DNA of 64,000 nt, from positions 26,562,258 through 26,626,257 of the forward strand of contig NC_081541.1 of the NCBI RefSeq assembly GCF_901000735.1, written 5' to 3'. Position numbers and translations under genes: made by a program. Source of the stretch: Corylus avellana (taxonomy: Eukaryota > Streptophyta > Magnoliopsida > Fagales > Betulaceae). The notes beneath the pieces were generated by a model. The model worked only from the letters and a program-made list of their open reading frames with translations. It had not been told where the DNA came from and searched no databases. Below are positions 56,764-64,000 of the stretch, in pieces; within the stretch, counting starts at the first letter, position 1; every line of letters starts with the position of its first letter.

Positions 56764-58913
56764 TTTTTTTTTTTTTTTTTTTTATGAATAAGCATTTCAT
56801 TAAAATCAAAGCTCAAAACAGAGCAACACTGAAACACAAATACAACCCCTTACAAAGCCAGGGGAAAACAAAAACCTACAAAACCAGCAACTACTCAACA
56901 CCAAAACAACCCCTTACAACCCTTACATATTAAAAACAAAAAACAGAACTACAAGCCAACATTATAGAGGATGGCAGAAGGCAAATTCCACAATGAACAC
57001 AACAAAAGGTTCTCCCTAGTTCTAGGAAAACCTCTTTTTACAGCAATTCTAGCCCTGATTTCCCAGAAAATCTGCTTCAGTAGCTGCTCTTCAGTTTTTG
57101 GAACACCATCATGTCTAAGTTCATTTCTAGTACGCCAGAGATTATAAATAACAGAACCAAGAACCAATTGACAAATCAAGCACTTAAGAGAGTTCTTTCC
57201 CCACTTATTGCAACCAAGCTGCACAAGTTCATCCCAAATCACAAGAGGCATATCAATTTTACAACGAATCATGCAACATTTCCAAACTCTCGAACTAAAG
57301 CTGCATTCAAAGAAAATATGATCACGAGTTTCTAGTTGAGAATGGCAGAAACAACACTGAACCTCACCCTTATAACCCCATTTGAGTAACCTCTCACCTG
57401 TAAGTAGCCTATCCTTCATAGTAAGCCACAAAATAAAAGCCTGCTTAGGAATAGCAAGAGGAAACCAAACTAACTTCCACCAAGTAACCTCTACATTCTT
57501 CTTTCTAAGGGCTTCCCAAGTCTCTGCACTAACAAAGACACCCTTTTTAGAAGCAGTCCAAACTGGCTTATCACATTGGCCTAAAGAAACTTCAGAAAGC
57601 CTAGCTTGAATATCAACTAGAGCTTCTGATCTTGCAGGTCTCCAAAACCAATCTCCATTGCAAATGACAGAAGACAGCTTAGCTTCAATATTACTTTGAG
57701 CATCATAAACAACCCTAAAGCCATATTGCTCAATCAAAACTCTTGCAGGATGCCACAAATCCAGCCACATATGAATGCTATCCCCATGCCCAACTTCAAA
57801 CTTCAAGAACCTTTTAGCAATAGATCTCAGCTTCAAAATTTTCCTCCAACTCCATGAACAATTTTGAGGAATACCTACACTCCAAAAACTCCTTATTTTT
57901 AATAGATTTTCTCTAACTCAGGCAATCCAAATAGAACCAGACCTGGCAAATATACTCCAGATATGCCTAAGCATAGAAGTTTGATTCCAAGTTTCAAGCT
58001 TCTTTAAGCCCAAACCTCCCTCCTTTTTAGGAAAACAGAGATCAGACCAAGAAACCTTAGCTTTAGCTACACCTTCTTCTTTCTCATTCCATAAAAACCT
58101 ATTGAACTTTTGTTCAACAGCTCTAATGATCTTTTTAGGAAGAATGAAAATTCCCATCCAATATACTTGTAAACTATAAAGAACAGAAGATAACAACTGG
58201 AGCCTACCTGCATATGAAAGATTCTTAGAAAGCCAAGAATCTATACGGCCAGAAATTCTACTAAGTAAAGCCCCACAGTCAGCTGCAGAAAGTCTGGACG
58301 AAATAAAAGGAACCCCAAGATACCTCACAGGGAAATGACCTTCCTTCATCATCAAATCATCCAATAGAATATGCCTCATTCTATCTAATACTCCAGAACA
58401 ATAAAGAGAACTCTTAGAAGGATTAGCTTTCAACCCAGACAAATTCTCAAACTCAATAAGAGCAGCCTTGATAACTTTAATAGAACTCAAACTAGCTTCT
58501 GAAAAAATCAAAAGATCACCTGCAAAACACAAATGAGTAAGCTTCATTCTCTCACATTTAGGATGGAATTTAAAACCACCATTACCACCAATATGTGCAG
58601 CCATAATCCGAGAGAAAACCTCCATAGCAAGAACAAACAAGTAAGGAGAAATAGGGTCACCCTGCCTCAACCCCTTTTTACCTTCAAAATAGCCAACCAA
58701 AGTACCATTGATACAAACAGAAAATTTAGGAGAAGTAATACACGCCCTGATCCAGCTCAAAAATCTATTAGGAAAACCAAAACAGTGAAGGCAATGAAGC
58801 ATAAATTCCCAATTCACCGAATCATAGGCCTTCATAAGGTCTATTTTCAAAGTACACCTAGGTTTTCCTTTTTCCTTACGATAACCCCTCACAAGTTCCT
58901 GAGCCAAAGTACA
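56764..58913 (-). mobile_element. 5'-truncated LINE (L1 type)
   Basis: The poly(A) tail on the minus strand appears as a T-run at 56764-56783. The flanks CCTTAGTTTTG (56753-56763) and CCTCAGTTTTG (58914-58924) are an 11-bp target duplication with one change. The element contains the second half of ORF2 only; the 5' truncation is the usual outcome of target-primed reverse transcription. It sits between the exon remnants of chitinase pseudogene 3. Confidence 0.88.
56949..58907 (-). pseudogene. LINE ORF2: reverse transcriptase and zf-RVT region
   Basis: The first open part (58907-57918, 329 aa) covers the RT palm: KIDLMKAYDSVNW (motif A), KGLRQGDPISPYLF (motif B) and LCFAGDLLIF (motif C). In motif C the catalytic pair, normally FADD in plant L1, is FAGD. 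A TGA in place of a Trp codon ends this part. The frame resumes to 56949 (295 aa from 57836) with the zf-RVT domain, including a CX2CX7HX4C cluster (CCFCHSQLETRDHIFFEC). The catalytic change, the stop and the 5' truncation make it inactive. The endonuclease is missing. Confidence 0.88.
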
Positions 58914-59067
58914 CCTCAGTTTTGATTATTGCATCCTCGTGTATTTATCCATCACTTTGGAAGCTCAACCTTGCATTCATCACAATTTGACGCTGACTGT
59001 TTTTTAATTTTATATATATTTTAAAAGTAATTTGACGCTGACTTTGGGTGTTGCTTTTTGAATTGAT

Positions 59068-59437
59068 CAACAACAACCATACTGCAGCAGGTAAAGCAAT
59101 TGGATTGGACCTGATAAACAATCCGGATCCGTTAACTACAAACCCCGGAATATCTTTCAAGACAGCCAAATGGTTTTCGATGACCCCGTAAACAAAACAA
59201 GCCATCCAGCTACGATGTCATCATTGGAATATGGACACCAACAGCCACCGACGCGGCTGCAGGCCTAGTTCTAGGCTATGGTGTCATCACTAACATAATC
59301 AACGGTGGGCTCGAATGTAGGCGTGGTCCTGACAGTAAAGTAGATAATAGGATCAGGTTCTACAAAGGAACTGTGGCGCATTTGGAGTAAGCTATGGGGA
59401 CAACTTAGACTGCAACAATCAGAGGCCTTTTGCCTAA
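59068..59437 (+). pseudogene. Class I chitinase pseudogene 3, exon 3 remnant
   Basis: This corresponds to exon 3 of gene 2 ([23 protein letters not shown] followed by a stop, [39 protein letters not shown] and stop). W-to-S and TGG/CAG-type losses and a deletion near [10 protein letters not shown] break the frame. It ends with the same RPFA stop and AGCTAGCTGCTATGACTCC flank as gene 2. Confidence 0.85.
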
Positions 59438-60253
59438 GCTAGCTAGCTGCTATGACTCCAAGGAAAATAAAAGTTCGAACAAGAATTATAAGGAGACAAT
59501 AATATAACCCTATTTAATTGGAGAGATTTTCTTGTCCACTGAGAAAGTTTCTACAATACAGTTGAATAAAGAAATAAAAGGTTCATTAATTTGAATACTG
59601 GACATCACAAATTTTAAATACTTATCTCTTATCTCGCTCTTATATTATTAGAGTGATGTGTTAGTGTCCATCAGCCTTTGTACTTGTTCTTTTTTTTTTT
59701 TTACAATAAAGGGCTGATGAAAACTGTTATGAGTCAATTGGTATGAAAGTGAGATGAGAGATGAGTATGTAGCATTACTTACAAGGCCAATTAAACATTG
59801 TCCAACAACTGTGAACCATGGTGATGGTAAATGCAATGTCGCATTCCCTTTGCTGCAATCTCATTGCTATTTAATTGGATAACTAATTCCAGTATTTAGT
59901 ACAAATTAAAAGACGGTTTTGTTTTCTTTAAACTGTGTTGGAAAAATATCATTCAACTGAGTCTAATAAATTACCACATGTTCTTATAAGATTTGAGAGG
60001 CACATTTTTTTTTTTTTTTTTTAATTTACTTAACAGAGTCTTACACCATTAACTCCTCTCTTTCAAACATAGAGTGGAGTCCAAAAGTCTCTTTCAAACA
60101 TATATGATTTTTTTTTGATAAAATCATATAGATCAGTTAGTTTAGTTGTTTGGTTTTGGATTATTTTGAATTGTTTGCTCGTCTACTGTCGTGGTGCTTT
60201 TGTAAGGTTCTTGCTTGATTGTCCCTAATTCTTGAATTTCTTATTCAACAGAA

Positions 60254-60299
<46 letters not shown>

Positions 60300-60390
60300 A
60301 GCTAGAAATTTAGGGTGAAAAGAAACGACTACTTTATGTATTTAGCATTTACAATGTATTATTGCTTTACTAGTAATATTTACCCGCCAT
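59438..60390. repeat. 3' flank of chitinase unit 3
   Basis: The first part matches the 3' UTR of gene 2. The part from 59640 to 60100 is the paralogue of 15591-16087 plus 22915-23050 and is the empty site for CACTA-3 (at about 59993). A TA microsatellite lies at 60258-60297. Confidence 0.75.
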
Positions 60391-61767
60391 AATACCAAAA
60401 AAAAAAAAAAAGAGGAATTTAAATTTTTTGGGGAGAAATAAAAAAAAAAAAAAATTAAATTAAATTAAATTAAATTAAAAAAATTTAAATGAGAGAAATG
60501 TTTGCCGAATGTTATTTACTTATTTTTCAAGTTGACAGGGAAGTTATGTCCTTGGGGTGATGCAATCTAGACATGTATCAAGTATGTGGTGAGGGAAACC
60601 GTTGGATTAGCCGAAGAAGAATTGTCTAGCTAGGGACAAATTAGTCAATTGGGCTGACATGTAGGTGAATATCAATCATTAATTTTATTTTTTATTTTGG
60701 TTTTTTTTTTTTTTTTTTTTTTTTTGTTTAGTGCTGATACATTAGCTGATTATTACTGCATATCGTTGAGTTGTATGCATGACAATTGTACAGCTATCTG
60801 CTAAGAGCCTATTTGAGATTGCATTTGAGAAATATAGATTTTAAGTCAAAAAGTACGTTAAGCAAAAGCTTTATTTTTAAGTTTTTGTCAAAAATGCGTT
60901 TTAACTATTTTTAGGCTTTTTTTACCCTTAAAAGCGCTTTTAATTTTTTTACCAAACGAGTATTTTTTTTGTTCTTCGAACGGAATTTTTAAGTGTTAAA
61001 CGCACCTTTACGCATCTCAAACGCAATCCTAAACAAGCCCTAAATAGCAGATGAAATTACCACGGTGGCTATCGTAAGAGACTAAGACTAGTATTGTGGA
61101 AGTCGTTGAAAATCACGAAGACTTTTGGGTTGGATAGCACTTAATTAGGGGAAATTAGTGGCAATTGGAAGTGAGAATTAATATTCTATTATCAAAACGT
61201 CAACAATTCTCCTTATCCTCGAAATTAAGATATCACTCTTGATGGTGACCAATTGATAGCAACTGTCCCTTTTATTTTCACTTCTCAAAAACAAAAATAT
61301 TAACCAACAATATAAACACAAAACACTTTTAAAAGTGCAAAATTAATTTTCTTCATTTTATCACAACATAACACTTGTTCAAACCCTAAACCCAAAAAGC
61401 ATCCCATCAAATAGAATAGTCTAAGGAAATCATAGCCAAATGTTAATGGTCCTTGATGATGAAATCGTGAGATATCACTCTTTATGGTGACCAATTGATA
61501 GCAACTGTCCCTTTTATTTTCACTTCTCAAAAACAAAAACATTAACAAACAATATAAACACAAAACACTTTTAAAACTACAAAATTAATTTTCTTCATTT
61601 TATCACAACATAACACTTGTTCAAACCCTAAACCCAAAAAGCATCCCATCAAAAAGAATAGTCTAAGGAAATCATAGCCAAATGTTAATGGTCCCTGATG
61701 ATGAAATCGTGAGGCTCACCCAACCCATTTCGAATAAAATAGTCAAGCAAAACCCATTAAATAAGGC
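60391..61767 (+). repeat. 5' flank of chitinase unit 4 with 242-bp tandem duplication
   Basis: Unit 4 shares the upstream blocks of units 1 and 2. The stretch 61229-61470 is repeated head-to-tail as 61471-61712, both beginning GATATCACTCTT and ending GATGAAATCGTGA. The duplicated segment corresponds to about 49371-49602 upstream of pseudogene 1 and is largely deleted in gene 2. A TATA box is at 61768-61775. Confidence 0.8.
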
Positions 61768-61839
61768 TATATATACCCCACCATTCTCTTCTACAAACCA
61801 TACACATCCTCAAAGACAAAAAAAAAAAAAAAAAAAAAA

Positions 61840-61886
61840 ATGAAGATCTACACCTTAATTCTCTCCTTAGCTTTCATGCTTGGAAT
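61840..61886 (+). pseudogene. Class I chitinase 4, interrupted in the signal peptide
   Basis: An ATG after a 24-A run opens [15 protein letters not shown], the same signal peptide as gene 2. A Copia LTR begins after GGAAT (61882-61886), the expected target duplication. The remainder of the gene, if it exists, lies beyond the right edge of the window. The retrotransposon certainly destroys the coding sequence. Confidence 0.85.
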
Positions 61887-62607
61887 TGTTAGGAAATTAA
61901 TCATATTTCCTAAGATCCGTGAGATGCGAAAAATAAGAAGAATGTGGAATAACAAAGATTAGGCAATCACACACAACACAAAGATTTAAGTGGTTCGGCT
62001 TAACAAGCCTACATCCACTAGTGGAGACGACCAGGAAAAAATCACTATCAAAAGATGAAGTACAAAAATAGTAGAGAGAAAATCACTTAGGTCCCAAAGC
62101 CCCAATACACCCAAATCTAACTATCACACAAGAAAGATTATTCCCAAAATAGAATACAAAAGACAAATGTACAAACTCTTCTTTTGTTAGAACAGATGGC
62201 GACTGATCTCTATTTTCTTCTCTTACTTTGCAGCACATTTTTCTTCTAATCACTTGTTTTTGGCTCCTCCAAAAACCACCAAGAAGAAAACACCGTGGCA
62301 GCCCTTGTACCTCCTTCTCTCAAATTTTCTCTTTTTCTCCTCCCTTTGGTGCTCACATATATTCACGTTTGGCACACACAAATTCACCTTGTGCTTTGTT
62401 CCTTATATAGAAGCTTAACTCTCCTTTTACATGTTGGTCTAGGACTCCTACTATAAGTCAAACAAGGAGTCCAAGTACACATAGGAGAAGGACTCCAAAA
62501 CCCACATGTAAAGGAGCAAACCGGTTGAACCAAGAACCTCTCCTACTTGAAGAAGGAGACAAACCACTGGGTCCCACCATGACTTTTAATTCAAGTCATA
62601 CTTAACA
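61887..62607 (-). repeat. 3' LTR of the Copia element in chitinase 4
   Basis: The LTR is 721 bp. On the minus strand a TATA box CTATATAAGG lies at about 62401-62410. Upstream (62445-62500) are repeats AGGACTCCT, AGGAGTCCA and AGGACTCCA. Confidence 0.88.
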
Positions 62608-62807
62608 ATCTCCACCTTGACTTGAATCCCATCAAGTCTACCAAAACGTGTCTCCTCCGGATGTCTCCGCCTCAGCCCCCAAGGGCAATCACACTCCACA
62701 AGTGTCCCTCAAGTCCAAGCGCCTCTTGAACTTGAGCATAGGACCTAATTTGGACATTACACCATGCCTCCCTATCAGTCCCGTCGACCATACAGCTTTC
62801 TATGATG

Positions 62808-64000
62808 AATCTTTCTTCTTGTAGACCCATCTGCACCCTTTAGCATTCTTTCCCTTGGGTAATTCTACTGATTCCCAAGCTTTACCTCTCCATAGTAACT
62901 CCACCTCTTTCAGCGTACCATCCTGAACAGACGATGGATCTCCACTACTAGCTGTCAGAGCAAAAGAAACTATGTCCTCAAAGCCATACCTCTTTGATGC
63001 CTTTTGATCACGTTTCTCTTTGCCTCTTGCTAAAGAATAAGATTCTTTCTGGTGCTGTGAGTCTCTTGAAGATTCGCCGTCATCACATTCATCCGTGAGT
63101 GAACACTGTTCATCAAGCTCCACCTCCACGAATTGTTGCTCTTTCTACACTGTACTTTCAGAAAGCTCATCTAAGTTAACAAACTCAGACTTCTTCGGTT
63201 CCTGCTCTATAACTTCATGTTCTGCACTTGACCCATCCTTGTACATAGCACACTCATTAAAAGTCACATTCCGACTTCTAATGATCTTCTGATTTTGATC
63301 ATCCCAAAATCAATAACCAAAGGCCTCATCGTCATATCCAATGAAGAAACACTTTCTAGATTTAGCATCTAGCTTACTCCGAGTATCAGACTCATCATGG
63401 ACATACGAAGCACAACCAAAAACTTTCAGATGTGAAAGATTTACCTCTTTTTCAATCCAGACTTCTTCCGGTAGTCTATGGCTCAGGGGAACGGAAGACC
63501 CCCTATTTATCAGGTATGCAGCAGTGATCACTGCATCAGCCCAAAAAGTCTTTGGTAACCCAGCATACAACATCATACTCCTAGCACGCTCATTGAGGGT
63601 CATGTTCATGCGCTCAGCCACACCATTTTGCTGTGTGTTCCCGGGATAGTTTTCTCCATTCTAATCTCATTCACTGCGCAAAACAGTTTAAACCTCCCAT
63701 CTTTGTATTCTCCTCCATTATCTGATCTCAAACACTTGAGCTTCAAGCCTGTTTCAGCCTCAACCATGGCCTTCCATTTCTTAAAAGTCTCAAATACATC
63801 AAATTTACTTTTTAAGAAATAAACCTATACCTTCCTGCTTAAGTCATGTGATGTGATACTGCGAGCCTCCAAGTGATGCCACCGGTGCGGGACCCCACAA
63901 ATCCGTGTGTACCAATTCCAGCTTTCCAAGCTTAGGTGCTTTGTCAACTTTCATGAAACTCACCTTCTTCTGATTTCCTAGGATGCATCCTTCACAAAAA
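62808..64000 (-). pseudogene. Copia pol fragment: pre-integrase end, integrase, start of RT
   Basis: Read from the right edge, the end of the GAG-pre-integrase zinc finger (CEGCILGNQKKVSF) leads into the integrase core (LELVHTDLWGP), a shifted stretch, then QQNGVAERMNMTLNERARSM and KTFWADAVITAAYLINR (63621-63310). A stop near 63309 and another near 63145 interrupt the hinge. The last recognisable block is WESVELPKGKNAKGCRWVYK at about 62820-62880, the entry to the RT domain, after which similarity stops. Several frame breaks and the missing RT make it non-functional. Confidence 0.85.

Larger units (their letters stand above)
61887..64000 (-). mobile_element. Copia LTR retrotransposon, internally deleted, runs off the window
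   Basis: The 3' LTR is 61887-62607 (minus strand TGTTAAGTATG ... CCTAACA), preceded by the polypurine tract AAGGTGGAGAT (62608-62618). Integrase and the very start of RT follow, but the rest of RT and all of RNase H are absent between about 62812 and the polypurine tract, indicating an internal deletion. The other LTR and the second target duplication are outside the window. Confidence 0.88.

Overview
This window looks like a nuclear chromosome segment of a woody dicot. It is very AT-rich and gene-poor, densely packed with nested transposable elements, and holds one small tandem cluster of class I chitinase genes at 48.6-62 kb. The gag-like reading frame of the gypsy element (44.5-46.0 kb) resembles proteins I associate with Fagales and related rosids, but that placement is a guess.

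Left part (1-31.9 kb). A segmental duplicate (A: 1-663 plus 6976-8404) is split by a CACTA element (CACTA-1). Then come a LINE endonuclease fragment, a complete Copia-type LTR element on the minus strand that keeps only the C-terminal part of gag, and a possible host exon at 14.9 kb. Two more large CACTA elements follow (CACTA-3 forward, CACTA-2 reverse), then a second, truncated copy of the mini-gag Copia family that ends in an LTR.

Middle (32.3-42.6 kb). Two Mutator-like elements with 9-bp target duplications lie next to each other; the first carries a nested foldback repeat and a gypsy solo LTR. CACTA-4 is a 3-kb derivative without coding exons. It is followed by segment B, the second copy of the duplication, which carries its own MITE and a solo LTR. 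Segment B is the empty site for CACTA-1, and segment A is the empty site for the MITE and solo LTR in B, so insertion borders and target duplications can be read directly.

Right part (42.6-64 kb). A complete gypsy (Athila-like) LTR element with tRNA-Asp-type PBS but no pol is followed by four class I chitinase units derived from one ancestral repeat: a pseudogene reduced to signal peptide plus hevein domain and a decayed exon 3; one apparently intact three-exon gene (52628-54102, 314 aa, GH19, no vacuolar tail); a pseudogene split by a foldback element and a LINE; and a copy interrupted within its signal peptide by a Copia element that runs off the window. The only host gene I would call functional is the 52.6-kb chitinase.

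Common theme. Almost every element has lost its catalytic part (CACTA without TNP2 transposase, Copia without pol, gypsy without pol, Copia without RT) while keeping ends, promoters and accessory or gag remnants. Two patterns stand out. All LTR families here carry short repeated modules just upstream of their TATA box. The CACTA ends are dense arrays of TGACGTGTCA-like sequence that resemble plant bZIP sites. There is a 100-N assembly gap at 1797-1896. Percent identities were not computed; homology statements come from reading the sequences side by side.
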